This document shows, in pieces, positions 22,715 through 36,243 of a DNA stretch of 64,000 bases. Where the stretch lies: NCBI GenBank assembly GCA_036897525.1, contig JAYMTJ010000034.1, forward strand, positions 1 through 64,000, written 5' to 3'. The notes under the pieces were generated by a model. It made no database searches, was not told the DNA's origin, and saw only the letters and a program-made list of their open reading frames with translations. This stretch comes from Pelargonium x hortorum (lineage: Eukaryota; Streptophyta; Magnoliopsida; Geraniales; Geraniaceae). Position numbers and translations under genes: made by a program. Position 1 is the stretch's first letter, and every line of letters begins with the position of its first letter.

Positions 22715-23979
22715 GTTGTACACTCATTTTGTGTGCAATTTTTCTTTATTTATATGTTTTTATTCCCTTATAATATAAGCGCTCCTTTTAATTACCTTGC
22801 TTGTCAAATTCCTAGCTTTCTCGCGGAAGAAGATAGAGGGTTCCCCTTATTATTGTATAGACTTTGTCCCTCTTTATTCCTAACCCTAACTCAGAAGCAG
22901 CAACTATGCTAGGCCGTACCCTTTCCTTCGTTAACTTTCCAGATTACAGAGCCCGAAAAACCCAGAATATCTAATACTGCACAACTTTGTAAACACACCT
23001 CCCTTAAAATATCAGATTAAGGAATTCTCTAAAGTTAAGTCGCTCAAAACTTAGAAATAGAGAAACTTATAAAGAAAAAGGGCTCGTTTGTATACTAGGG
23101 CTTTCCCTTTAATACCCAACCCAAAACAAATAGAATAGGAAAACAACCCCTTCACCTTATATATTGACTTTTTTACTTAACTAACATCCAGAGCGGGAAA
23201 CATTAAAACAAAACACTTTTGAATTCCTTAAAGGATAAACAGAAGTTCTTCATTTTCCAGGCTAAGGTTACCGTAACCGGAATATAAGGAAGCAAAACAG
23301 AGAAAAAACTAGGAGCTCCAAAAGACTAAATGAAATATTAAGTATGCTTGCTATATTCCCATAGCATAGGATTTCTCACAAAAACTCCGACAAGGGCAAG
23401 GGACGTATTTAAGTTTAAGGCTCGAATTCATAGCTTGAAGTACTGAGGTTTCATTTTCTTTAAGAAGAAGCTTATAGGAAGATAGTAACCACAACCGAAG
23501 AATAATTAAAAAAAGTTTAATATAGAACCAAAAAAGGGGCAGTAGCCGTTTTATAATGGTATTGGATTGTTTTGGCGTACACAATTTTATACCTAAGAGT
23601 TTTGTGCAAAACATATGGATTCTATACAAGATAAGGAAGAGCTCTTTCTTTTATCTAACTAACGGTTGGGTCTTATCTTGCTTTGCAATCTATTCGGGGT
23701 ATCCCGTACAAGGAAATTGTAAAAAAAAAGACCCCTTACCTGAATTGTTACAAAAAAGTAAAGATTGGTTGAGTTGATATGTATTACTGAGAAGTGTTTA
23801 TACCTTCCAAAAATCTGCTAATCTAGGGAGACCTGGTTATCTTGTAAGCAAGAGAGCTCTTAGTAGGAGAGGGGCCTTACTAATCCTATGTTCCTGGAGT
23901 TCTTCGAAATTTTTAGCTTAGTATGTTCAATTTGATCGTTAATTATTCTGCTTTCCAAAGTAAAAAGTGTGCAGGTATA

Positions 23980-23999
23980 GGTATAGTCTATACTATACC
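23980..23999. other. Hairpin, 7-bp stem
   Basis: GGTATAG (23980-23986) and CTATACC (23993-23999) flank a six-base loop. The left arm is itself a tandem copy (GGTATAGGTATAG). The stem is AT-rich and no T-run follows, so it is not a convincing terminator. Confidence 0.4.
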
Positions 24000-26900
24000 A
24001 TTATTTTGTCAGTTTTCTCGAAGAGTTGTGCATCCCAAATTAAGTTTCAAAATCCTCAGTAAATTCACAAAATGAAAAGAATTGAAAATCATCAATTAAG
24101 TACTTACAAAGTGGCGTTTTATGCATCAAACTTTTGCTTAAGCATATGTTATCTTTTTTTCCAGCTTTTGAGTAGATCCCGCTTTTTAGAAAGAGAAGTA
24201 CCCGCGGTATCCTTGGATTGCTTTGTAAATAGAAAGAATATGTAGTTTATGGGGAACGCAGCTATTTCCTTTAGTTCTGGATTAAAAGATGCAGGAGATT
24301 ACTTAAGTTTAGGTATATCGTGCAAGTTCTTACTTTTTTTTCGTCTTATTCAGGTTTGCTAGGAGAATATCTAGACAAAAATGTCTTGGGAGAAGGAGAA
24401 CCCTTTTTTATCACGGGATTTACTCACAATCACAAATCAACCCTCTACTCTAAATCCGCGTAGGATAATATGGAAGACTACTACCTAGAATTTTAGCTCA
24501 AGTTTCCTGGACAAGTCTATTTCAGAATCCTTAAGTTTCCTTGAGTAAAGCAAGGGTATTGCTACCTTTTAGTTAAGCTTTACTAGTAAGATTAATTATA
24601 AAAGTTATTGTATGAATGCATTTTACCCGGGATTTTCTTTTTTGCTGAGGCATAAATTAATATTTTAGATCATAAATTGAATGAAGCCCCCTTACTTAAT
24701 ATCAGGAAATTTATTTGTTTGAGTAGTATATCGGAACCGTTGTCATTAAGTTCAACGTGGGGATTTTTGTTCCACCTATTTTTAGGAAAAAAGCTCTAAT
24801 TCTTGAAATTAGATTCTTCCTAAGACTCGTACAAAAGCGAATCCTTATGCCTATAAAGATCAAGCGGATTTTCTAGTACTTGTAAATTCTATCTAAAGTT
24901 TCGACTCTCAAGTATACAATAAAAGTAAAGAAATTCTTGTTCAATAAGTGTATAAGGATTTCATTCTCATCCCAAATCAAGCACATGACTTTACTGAGGA
25001 TGCCCTTGTTTTTTTTACTGCTGACAATAGGACCTAACGAACTAGGAATACAGTAACTTACTTACAAGACATGTATTTCCTTCTAAAAGATGTATCTTCT
25101 CCAGGTAGTCTAACGAAAGCTCTAGCCCATAAAGGAAGTCTAGGATTAGGTGCAAAGACTAAGAAAGAAGTTAAAAGCAGATTGGGTACAGTACAGATTC
25201 TGAGTAAGAGGGGTTCTTCTTCTTCTACCTCTGACTCTGAGGAAAGCTTCAATTCAAAAGAGTTGTGCAGGTTTTAAGATTCTGAAGGAAGTTAGTGCGT
25301 GTCTTTCGAGTGAGTATCCGTAAGTTCCGTAAGTAAGGTAGACTTATTAGATCAAAGTCTTTTATTTCTTATTCTGGTATACCCTTTTTTTCACAAGTGA
25401 GGAAAGGTTTAACACAAATATAGGGGCTTTTCCTGCTCTGTTTGTTTTAGAGTATCCCGATAATATAATTCAATGCTTAAGAGCCTAACCGGCTGGCAAT
25501 TAATTCTAGCATATAAACTTTAAAACTTATCTTATTGTCTATTCCTTTTATGTTTTATGTATTCATAATCTTTAGTAATAAGGGCTTTCTCTAATTCTAA
25601 TCTAATGGGATTTCTTTCTTCCTTTATCCGCTTTTATACTGGGGTAAATACACTGAATAAGAAGAGATTGCTTATTTATTTATGAGTTTCCTGTTCTCAG
25701 TTGGGGAAGTCGACCGGTGGTAGTGTTTTACCTTAGTAATGGTTTTTTCAATTAAAATAAAGTCTAGAAAATATTAGATCTAACTCTTTTTGGAGTAAAG
25801 GACTCCTTTTGTATTTCGGGTGAACCACTAGTTATAGAAATCAAGACTTTCTACCTTAATAAGTCTAATACCTGTATTCCGTAGCATATCGAAGTAAATA
25901 TTTTGAATCCCAAGTCTTTCTTCCGTCTAGTTTTAACTAGGAGACTCTAACGTCCGGAAAATCCTTTTTTAAAGCTTTCTCAATCTGCCCGGTGACTTTT
26001 AGCGAACTGCTATTGAAAAGTATAAAACCGATCCACAGCTTTATACAATTACAATGATTGCCGAAATCCTTGATTTTAATTACTTATTCCTTATATACTC
26101 CTTAAAAAAAGGGGGTCTAATTCCTCTTTGATTTGAAATGAAAAGTAGGAAATCCTTTCTAGAGGAGTTTTTGTAACCGAATGGTTTAGTTTCTTGATAT
26201 GGGCACGCCCAACCCTTACTCCAGTATCTAATGAGATCTAAAAAGAAGATTCCTATTAGTTTTTTTTTAGTTTCTGAAATTTATGCGGTAAACAGCGTCT
26301 CTAATACCCTAAATTCTTTTAATAAAGTAGCTTCAACGTAGTACTGAGCCCGGCTCCATGTTTCGTATCTCTTGTCCACCTCGTATAGCTATACCAAGGT
26401 ACCTACTTATATTATATGGCTGAAGAAGCCCTACCTTCTAGGTCGTGATGTAATTTCCTTTTAAAGCAGACCTTCTCGACCTCTTGTATTCTCTTCTTTA
26501 GAGCTATACCTATCTTGGTTGCTGTTTTACTCTTATGGGTATTAAGGATTCCCTGTTTTATAGGTAAGGAGCCTCTTGTCGTTGTTGTAGCTTGTAGCTA
26601 ATGTAGTCTTACTCTTTCTTATTGTAGCTGCAAGTTATTATCAAGGCTGCTTGATGTTTAAGACTTAATTTATACTTTATGCCGCAAAGGAACTAAGCTT
26701 TGTACGGTATTGTTTGGAATAATAAAGGTGGTATATTCTACTAAAAGCCAAGGGAATTGCTTTCCTACAAAAGAAAGGGGCATAACCTTAATTTTACATT
26801 ATCTAGTGTCTTTTTTCTTTTTAAAGGCCTGCCCCGCTAGCATGCAAATTTTATGTCATAAGTGGGAATACCATCCCCTCAAACAAAGGAGAGGGGCGTG

Positions 26901-29627
26901 ATAAAATATTTGCGTTTTCTGCATTCTTTAATGTGCTATTATCGATTTTTATTGTTTCAAAAGGATAAGTTTTAGCCAGAGGGGTAGTCAGTCAGAACTA
27001 TTCGCTTAGTGAACGTGTTCTTGAAGGAACCTCAATCTCTTATCCCTTTCTTGCTTGCTAACAATCTAGTAATTAAAAAAGGGTCCTATATAATATAAGG
27101 GCCTACCTTAAAGTAAAGGCTTTGCTGACTTCTAGTAATATACGAACAGAAGGGTCGCTTAAATATCTCTCAGAATTCGAGTATCGAGTAATATAAGAAA
27201 TAGAAAATAGAATAATGTTACTGAAATACAGTTTTTCGTTTTCTACTTAATTTCAATTTAGTAGGGAGGGTCCCTTCCTTTCTAAGCGTTCAAAAAAGCC
27301 TTTCTAAGGAACGGGATCCTTTAGCTAAAGTTTAAGATGTACAGTAGCAGTACCCTGTGTTATTCTAAAAACTGGGTCTTTTTCTTATTGCTAGGTGTTA
27401 AAGAACTAATGAATGCTACTTTTTTCTTATTCAAGTAGGAAGAGTTTCCGAGGAGAACTCAGTTTAGTTTAGGTTTTTGTGTTTCTGCGCTTCTAGGTTT
27501 TCCATTCAGGTTCCTGGTTCTAGTAAAGGCATTGAGGAAGAAAGAATTTCTGGTAAATTAAAGTCCAGTGAAAGCCTGTTTCTCTTGTCGGTGTTGCTCC
27601 TTTGTTTCAGGGTTTCCAATCTAGCTAAAGAAGTATAGGCTGTTTTCTTATCTTACGAATCAAGTTATGGGTCCTTGGGAGCTTGTTTAAGGAGTATTTA
27701 ATGAAATGGATAGGGAGTTCGGTTATAAGGGAAGACGTTTTTTTAGTAACATGAAAAGTATAAAATGGGGAGGCATAAGATAAGTAGTACGAAAAAGCTT
27801 CCTTGTGCAGCGATGCTCGTTATGGAAAAATCCACTCTTAACTTGCTTACTCGGAAACTTTCTATTTTTGCGTTTGATTTAAAACATTTCTGTAGAAAAA
27901 AGTAAGTTACCTGATATAGCTGGATCCGGACTCTAAGCAAGATAGACTCTAGCTATACAATCACCGGAAATGTAGAAATAGGAAATCTTATATCAAAAAA
28001 ACCTCTAAGGGATCCTTAGAATTAGGGCAGTGTCAATATATTGCAGGCCTTTTGTGGAATTCTAAAGGAAATAGAAAAGCGTAAATTCTTTTACCAATAT
28101 TTTGTTTAGAAAAAAAGGAGGTATGTCCCGGTTTAAGTAGGGAGTCCAAAAGAGCTCTTAATAAGGGGTACGTCAACCAAAAAGAAAGTTAGGTTCTTAC
28201 ATTGTAGGTCTGCAAAGGATTCTGAAGTTGTAAAAAGGTAATGAGTTTCGCCTGTTTTTCCCTGTTTCTGGTCATATAGTGTATGTAGGTGTATTCAATG
28301 TATTATACATAATGACCTAACCTCCTAGAAACCCAGGTTTCTACTCGGTAAGATGTATTTACTCTTTGATACTACAGGGTTATAATCCTCTTTTTCTTTG
28401 ACTTCTAAAATGACCTATAAATACAACTTCTAATTCTTCTTATTTCTTTTCTTAGAGTAAGAATTCCCAACCAAAGCTACACAACTAATAAATAGGTAAT
28501 ACAAGAGAGAGGAATAGGCAAGGCTAACAGGCAACAAGACCCAAGAACAATACAATTAAGAGAAAGGCTTAGCTCCTAACGCACCTAAGACAACGGAACT
28601 GCTTGGAGAAGTTATTCGATCTAGTCTTTGTATTTTAAGGGGTTGCTTTTACTAGAATTCTGTTTTCTGGTAAATAAGGTTTAGGTCAAGTGGAAGCCTT
28701 CTTTTCCAAACGATAAAAAACAGGGAAGGGGAGGAATTTTAACACCTAGACTTATTAATATCTTATCTATAGCTCCAATCTACGGTTTATATTATAATTA
28801 TAGGCTGCACTAAGTCAGGGATACAGCGAAGAAAGAGTCTAGCTTCGTACAGCTCCTACTCCTGGCTAATATTACTTACTAATATTAAAAGCATAAGTCA
28901 GTCAATAAAAAAGAAGGTATGAAAGGAGTTTTTCATCTATGGATTTGTAGAAAGCATTTCATTTTGTACAAGTGTAGCTTTGCTTTTAGAGTTCCCTTAG
29001 TCTTTTAGTTCAACTTTGATTTATTTACAAACCTGCCAATTTAGGTACTTTTTTCTGGGTGTACCAATTCGTTTGAAATAGATTTCTTATAAGTAAGGTG
29101 TAGATCTGGTAGTCTTTGTTTTTTTGCTAATGTCCTTAACTAATAATAGATAAGAATTCTACTGTAAGTCAATTTCTTAATAATTACTAAACTCACTAAC
29201 TAGGCAAGGAAGTCTAATAACGTAATATAGAGAATCTTGTCCTTGTAAGATTAAACCGGTCCACTTTAGGTCTTATGACTGTATGGCTGAGAAAGAATAG
29301 GTTATCTTGTTAGCTGTTGTTGGCAGTTGAAAGCAGTTCAACTAATCCTATTTGTTTTAGAAATTACAGAATGAAAGGTTACATGGTTTACCGAACTTTG
29401 TTTGCTAGTGAGAGCAGTTGTTAATCTGTCTTTAGAAAGGTGCTAAGAATAGTGTATTAGTTAGTTTAAAATAGAGTATCATAAAAGCATAATACAGAGT
29501 TAATCAGTTAACAACTATCGGCAATACCGTCATAATGACATTGGAAATTCTTTGACTCCTTTTATATCTCTAAAAGTTAGGACTGATAAAGTTAGTGAGG
29601 CAAGAGAAGAGCTTGTTGTGCTACAAA

Positions 29628-29715
29628 GCTTTATTCCGATCCTAATAAATTACCTGAAATGACATGTACTCATCTGCTTGTGTTCGAGGGTACTGCTGAG
29701 TTTGTTAATGGTTTC
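29628..29715 (+). repeat. Diverged dispersed repeat shared with 2234-2303, copy 2
   Basis: This copy has the same two blocks as 2234-2303, with a longer spacer between them and 3 extra bases inside the GCT...TTCCGATC block. The surrounding 28.9-30.6 kb stretch has the same general wording as 1-5.6 kb. Confidence 0.6.
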
Positions 29716-30308
29716 CTAGTGCACTTTTTTTTGTTTAATTAGGAAGTCTTTCTCATGAAGTAAAGATGTTGCTTGTTCGCTTTCTTTAATGTATCCAGTA
29801 TCTGGTTTGGTTAAAGGCATTCCATGAGATAGAAATCAATAAATAATAGTTGGCAGTGACTCGGTATTACTTTAATTCAAATTGTATATTGAATGGAAAC
29901 CTTTTATTAGGTAAGTACGCAAGTTACAAAAGTGAAGCTTGTTCTAACCAACTTAGTCTAAGCAAGCTTACCTAAAGTAAGGTCTATAGCAAGCATAAAC
30001 TTATGCTAGATGGTAGATGCTGTTATGATAGATACATATTAGAGGACTCTCCTTCATGGTGGCTCTATCGAGTTGAATTACTTGTTTTTTGAGAGCTATA
30101 ACTTTCTTCAATCAAAGAGGTAGTTTTCTTGCTTATTCTGGATATAGTAAAGTATAGAATTCTGCAACCTTTATAGTGCGCAAGCTACAAAAGTTATAGA
30201 ATAACTAACTATAAGGTAATACCTCTAAAATAGGAAAGTGCTAAGCTAATATAATAAGAGAGTCCTGTTAGTCAGTGCAATAGTCTATCAGAAGTTTCTA
30301 TTTGTTTA

Positions 30309-30344
30309 GTTGCCAGTCACGTTAAAGCGGGTCTAAAATTCCTA
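30309..30344 (+). repeat. Diverged dispersed repeat shared with 36204-36243, copy 1
   Basis: The copy begins GTTGCC, has a CACG word, and then TTAAAGCGGGTC-T-AAAATTCCTA. At 36204-36243 the same order occurs with four extra bases and T replaced by G. The conserved core is 12 plus 10 bases around the single difference. A weaker relative, TTTAAGCGGGGTCTAAAG, is at about 39600. Confidence 0.65.
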
Positions 30345-33324
30345 TCCTGAGAGTTGACCTTAGGTTTATATAAAGTAAGGGCTCAAAAGGAAGGTCTATA
30401 ATGAAAGTTGGGGAAAGAAAGACTCTATTTATGGGTTAAATAAACAGCTTTTTAGGTATCCGGCAAAGGCTTTCTTTTTAAAACTTTCGTTTCCCATTAC
30501 CAGTTGGTGGTCATAGTGTAAGGTTTACCGTACTTAATACGATTCTGCTTTTACTAAAAGTGCAAATTATAGGGAATTCTAAACCATAGTTTTAAAGGCT
30601 CCAAGGCAATCAGGAGGTCCATAATAGGGGAAATTGAGGGTTAGTTATAATACCATAGGAGGTACTTGAACTGTAGATAAACAGCATTCATTTCATTCTA
30701 GAATAGTCATTTTTTTAGTTATTTTTAAGAAGTTATGAAGTTCCTGGTTATAAATAAGTAGGATATTCCGTAAACTGTATAGCCCTCCCTTCGCAGCGCT
30801 TCACTTGGGTAGATGGATGTACTCATTATCTTTCTAAAGTACACTCCTCCCGATAAGGTACAGAAACCAAGAGGAATGATTCTTAGGACTATAAGACACA
30901 CCTATAACTTCTATTCACTATCTATATTATACAATAGGTATTAGATACAGTAGCTACAACAAGACTCCCAGAAAGTCTAGGGCCTATTAGGTAAGTACCT
31001 TTAACTCTAAGTGATAATGAAGTATAGCTCATAAGTCATTCAAGGATAGGATAGCTCTCAAGAAACAAGTAAGTCCTAACACCGAATAAGAAGTAAGTCA
31101 AGACTGCTAGAAGTCATATAGAAAAGATATTTCATCAAAGGAAAGGAGGTGTGAAAGCAGTTATAGTAAGAAGAAACCGGGTCTTTTAAGTAAGATTAAG
31201 ATCTGAAGCTAGAGCGTTTGTATCTTTTTAGACTGGAAATCTAGGAATCCCTAAGTAGTACCAAAAGAGTAAGCTAAGTCGAGGCAATAGATAGTAGCTA
31301 TCAGTTAACTCTTAAGTGTATTACGAGTAATCCTAGGCAGAACACAAGTTACTTTCATTTCTCTCATTTTGCATGCTATAACTATACCTCTACGACCCTT
31401 ACTTAAGGAAAGGTTCACTCAAAAATGAAATAGAAATCCGTTTTCTGTTATTCTGCTACACCTGATATATACAAGAATACTTCTACAGGTACCTATTGAG
31501 TGCTTTCTCATCTGTCCGGTATTATCTCTAGCTTTAAGAGATGGGAGTGTTAATGTCAAATTGAACAGGTAGGCATTTCCGGGTACTTATTTTCTATATT
31601 ATGTAAGTCCTTTTCCAGTCTAGTATCTAGGGCCAGTATCAATGGAAAGTTAACTTAATAGCAAACAGAAGCAAGCGCTAATCCCAAGACATACACGAGA
31701 AAGTAAGAGCATTGCTAAGGTATTTTCTTTTAGTGTTTACCTGAAACCTAATAGTATGTAAGAAATTACAAATGCTAGTATAGTAAGTAGGACTTCTCGT
31801 TTGGTTTTAGGGAGCCCCTTTTAGTATCCTAGAATCTCACAGGATTTTTTTCATTAAAGCGAAACCCATATGCAAAAACTTCAGGTAATTTTAAGAAATA
31901 TAAAAGACCAAACGTGAAGCAGCATTAAAACGAGCTTACGTTCAAGAAGAGCTCGATTTACATACAAAGTCCAGCACTAAAATGTGTTAATTTGCTAATA
32001 TTAGGCTAGGCCTCTATCTTATAAGTTTTAGTGTAGATAGTGGATTTTTTACATTTACTGCGGAATAAGTAGAGATACAAGGGGATTTTTTTTCTAGAAA
32101 TGCCTAAAAGAGATTCGGACTTTTTTAGCTCTACCTAAGAAATATGCTTAGGGCTTTGCGCAGTCTAGTATTCGAAAGTGCTAGTTAAAATAACTATAGA
32201 AAATCCCAGGTAAATTTAATGGAACAGAGGAAATATTTAGATTTTGTTGTACAAAGAATTATGGTATGAGATCATAAACTTTTCATTTCGTTAAAATACC
32301 TTTTTATTAAGTCCTCAAAAATGGGTCAGTCAATCCTTATGATTATAAAAGGGGGCATACCCTGGTTGTAAAAATTCTATATAAAACTAGCTATGTAATA
32401 AAACTTTTTTGCTCAAATGCCTTTAGCTATCTCGGATTTCCTATCTAGTATAAAAGACCAAAAGACTTTGGTTGTAGTCTTCCGGTATTTTTGCATTGCA
32501 CTAAATTCTTTGTTATACACAGCACCTCCCTAAAAAAAACTTAATGAAAATCTTGAAAGGAGTAACCAACATGACAACACCCTAAAAGGGATTTCTGACT
32601 GGTTAAAGGCACTCATAGGTGAGTTTGCTAATGCTTTGTTTGCAGTAGACTTTTTCGGGCAATACTAAACCCTTTTGCCTTTTTTAATGTGCTAAAACTC
32701 ATTTTAACAGGCTCTTATGTAGATTTTTCTTTCCCCCTTATATACTATACTAAATTACTACGCGCAAAGGGCTTGTTCGAGATACTTTTAAATAAAGAAC
32801 TTCAATAGCTCACAATTCCTGAAGAAAAAAGTTTCTTTTCAGCAGTGTCTTTGATTGAATAACTCGTATTTACAAATGAAAGTTAAAGCCTCTTTCTCAA
32901 ATCTAGCCAGGGTCCGGTCCTAAAACTCGTGATATAGAAGGGGTTTCTCTTTTTAATTCTGTTTCAAAATTGAGATTAAGATTAAGTAGTTTTTAATTTA
33001 GTTAATGTAAAAAAAGGATTTAAACATTATAGATACCCGGATACAATACAAGCACTCTCTAAACTAAATATTAGGATCTAATCCATTATTCATATTAACC
33101 TTCCCTATTACTCAATTTTCTTATTATTTATCAAACACTATACTTATTGGTTTTACGGTTTCACCAAGAGAAAACCGATTGTGTCTTGACGGGGAATAAA
33201 ACCTACCCTTAGTTGTATATTTTTTATTAGTGAATGTTTCAGATACCTTTAGTTCCGTATTAACTATTAAAATAACACCTCAAAAAAATGAGCTTTTTAG
33301 TACAAAAGAAAAGGTTTTTTCCTT

Positions 33325-33404
33325 AATGAGCAACGGGTTCGAACCTATGACATTCTAGAACCTATGGAGTTATAAGCTCTACCCCTCTCTGAATTCGAAA
33401 ACCC
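33325..33404 (-). pseudogene. Degraded tRNA-like sequence (trnW- or trnM-type)
   Basis: On the minus strand this reads like the body of a tRNA: a D-arm-like TTCAGAGAGGGGTAGAGC, an anticodon region ATAAC-TCCATAG-GTTCT, and a T-arm with the canonical loop word GGTTCGAACC. The anticodon stem pairs at four of five positions and would show CAT (Met). Aligned instead by wording, CTCCA plus ATGTC-x-TAGGTTC resembles the chloroplast-type trnW (CCA) that many plant mitochondrial genomes carry. The variable region is too long by about three bases, the T-stem pairs at only three of five positions, and the acceptor arms barely pair. It is therefore a decayed copy whose identity is ambiguous between trnW and trnM. 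Confidence 0.4.
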
Positions 33405-36203
33405 GATTTGAGGCTGCTTAAAGAAAGTAAAGAATATGGTAAGCGAATCCCCGATTAATGCGTTTTGATAGTGCTTAGACTGGCTGTAAGGTTTAAATAT
33501 CGTATAGGATCTCTGTTAGCGATTGATATTTGTTATCTTTAAGAGTGTTGGTCCCCGTTGCCTAAAATGAAAGTAGCTAAAATACTCACAAAGGATTAAA
33601 TTACCTACTTTCTTGTTTTCAAGGAAGATATACTTCTAGGATTCCCTAATAAACAGAAGGCCCTTTTCGTTACATAATCATTGACTTTAAACTTAATTTA
33701 CCAAATTTTGTAACTCGTTTTTAAGGAGGTTATTATAGATAAAGTATCCTTAAGAATGAGAAGGACTAAGGAGAAGGAGTTCCTTATTTAACAACTTATT
33801 TAAGCTTTCTTTTATAATAAACAAGAATATTAGCTTAACTAGTGAGAGTGGTCAAAGGTCCAGTGGTAGCTACTTAATAAGGTTCCTTTAAGACGAGTAT
33901 ACCATAAAGAATTCTTAAGGGGGCCCTAATTTTTCCTGTTCCCAAAAAGCTTTTCATAAAGAGTGCCGCCGGAGCCTAAGATTTTGATTCCAGGTTAGAG
34001 ATATGAAAGAGTTTACTATTTATGGACCCATACTTACTGCTTGCACTATAACTTTTACTGTTATATATCTATATTTTATAGTTGTTTTTCCAACTTCTCG
34101 TCAATTAATTGTATTAGGATTTAGCTAATGGAGGAAATGACAAAGCCCTTTTAATTAAGGGCGGAACCCATATCCTACTTATGTATGTTTACTTGGCAAG
34201 ACTACTGTTATGTAATTTATACCCCTTCCGATTTCTCCCGAACCCTCTAGCCTGCTTTTTCCTTAAAGAACCCTCAAAAGATAATTAATCTGTAAGCAGT
34301 TCGAGTCAGAAAAGCACTCAACGTTAATTTATTACAAAAGGTATTCCTTTATAGGGCAAGCGCAATATAACTGGCCAGGGTCCGCTTAGTATAACAATTA
34401 GAGTTCGTGACTAGATACGTTTTTTAAGGAATAGAGATTACCTTCTAACATCCTTAGCTTTCTGAGACTAGCTGCAGAATTAACCCTTAAACTCTCGAGT
34501 ATATAATAGAGTCAGTCCTAATACTGAATCCAAAATCGCTTAAATAGATCCATTTTTTCATCTTAGAAGTATTCCTTGAATCTAATTCATTTGAGTATAG
34601 TCTAATTAAAACACGAGTCTTAGAATCCGGAAGTCATAGGTTTCAAAACTCTTAAATTAAACGAAAGTTCAGGAGAGACTCTTAAAAGAATTCCAAGGGT
34701 TTCTAGTGAAATTATAAAAAGTTGAGGAGTTAATCCTCGATAATTTTCCAAGTATTTTGTACGGAACGGAATAGCTTCATCTCTTCCTCATCAAGTTTTC
34801 GGAATGGGCAATCTCGCTCTAAAGATACAGGGTATTATAGCTCTAAGGGAGGGTATAGTTAAGAGTTAGGCGGACAGTTGTATTAAGACTAATAAAACTC
34901 AGTTACAGAAGTAAGAAGAGTTTCAAATAACGAGGATATAGGACTTTAGCAGTTCAAAGTCAAGCTTTTATTCAGAGAACAGTTTGACCTCTCCGATAAA
35001 GCTCTAGGCAATTGCTTCTTAGTTTTTCTCTAATCTATTTACAAGGTATGGTATTTTCTTAGTCTCTCAAACAAGAATTTGGAATTTTGGAATACTGGCA
35101 TGTAAGTTAGCTACGCATAAAAAAAACTTCAAGCTAAGGGTACAGGAATCCTGATGGACTGCCCTCAGGAATAAAGAGCAGGACTTGCAAAAAAGAAATC
35201 CCACTTTTAGAGTCGCTTGGATAATTTTTTATTGAAATTGTATTTCACAAAGATAAATCTACCCTAACCTAAATTTTGGCATACCTCAAGCCCTTGCTTT
35301 ATTATTCTCAATATAGATAGTTTATAGTGGGGCCTCTAGAGAAGTACTCCACTTAGCTCAATACTGAAGCTAAAACATAAGGCATAACGGCGGCTAGTTC
35401 CAATTTCAACGGTATCTAAGCTAGGACTGATAGGAAATAGAAAGATAACGAGATAGTAGAGGAGTTTTCAAAACTATCTTTACTTTAACGAGCCCGGTAC
35501 CCGATCATTTCATTAAAAAGTTAAAAAAATCTATATACATCAGGAAAATTGTGGTCTACCCTTGTGAAGTTAAGGTCGGGCACTCTCCATTTCGACCGTA
35601 ATAGTTATAAGAGATAGTCATTAAAAAAGCGAACAAGTTTTTAAGAATATATCCTTATTACCGGGTTTCAGGCCGCCTTAAACAGGGGATCCTTTAGGTA
35701 TAAAATCCTTTTCATCACTTCACTTGAAAAAGAAAAATGCAACCTTTACCCACTTACTTAACCTAGATAAATTCCTGCCTTTCCCAGAAAGAACCGATAG
35801 CTCTAATTCCCAGTCCTAAGCTGTTGTTCTTGTTAGCTGTAGCTCTCTAGCCTTGTAAACAAGCTCTTGTCTTAGCGATCGAAGGGGGTATTGGCGCTAA
35901 AGGTATTGAAGGCACTGAATAGAATACTGATTCTCTTCCTTTATAAGCTTGTAAGGGACTATTTTGTATCTATATCCCATATAACCCAACTGGTACAAAG
36001 TCATAGAACAATAGCTCAAACTAAACAAAGGTTTCTATTATGTTATGTAAGCCCTTCCTTGTATTCTAGCTATCCCATGCTATCTAATCTAACAAGGGAA
36101 CGGAACAAGGAATCGCTTACTTATATAAAGTAAAGATTTACGCATTACTTTATATACAATTAAGAAGTTACTAAAATATCCCTCAGAAATGTGTATTAGA
36201 TTT

Positions 36204-36243
36204 GTTGCCTGTTCACGTTGTTAAAGCGGGTCGAAAATTCCTA
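36204..36243 (+). repeat. Diverged dispersed repeat shared with 30309-30344, copy 2
   Basis: Partner of 30309-30344 in the same orientation, about 5.9 kb away. Insertions near the CACG word (GTTCACGTTG against GTCACG) account for the length difference. Confidence 0.65.

Larger units (their letters stand above)
17637..28900. other. AT-rich non-coding stretch
   Basis: No supportable gene. Frames such as 23351-23629 (minus) and 25071-25277 (plus, ending in a Ser/Asp/Glu-rich run made by TCT repeats) do not resemble known proteins. Notable inclusions are two members of the AGAGAGTAACACC repeat family (20442 and 21624), a 10-bp palindrome at 22705 and a 7-bp-stem hairpin at 23980. Between these I see only AT-rich spacer. 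Confidence 0.5.
28901..30650. other. Non-coding stretch resembling the first 5 kb
   Basis: No gene is seen. The wording shifts towards GTTGTTGGCAG, GAAAGCAG, GCTTGT and CCGGCAAAGG, as in 1-5600, and two diverged repeats connect it to other places (29628 with 2234; 30309 with 36204). I read it as spacer DNA of the same origin as the first block, perhaps once contiguous with a related duplicated segment. Confidence 0.4.

Noticed and set aside
23980-23999. Rho-independent terminator
   Set aside because: The stem is AT-rich, there is no T-run after it and no upstream gene.
25071-25277. Open frame with a Ser-rich, acidic tail
   Set aside because: The tail is produced by a TTCTTCTTCTTCT simple repeat, the opposite strand is equally open, and nothing resembles a known protein.
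17540-33420. Functional tRNA genes at the two tRNA-like loci
   Set aside because: Broken stems, extra bases next to the acceptor or variable arm, and a changed position 33 at the Gln-like locus make active genes unlikely.
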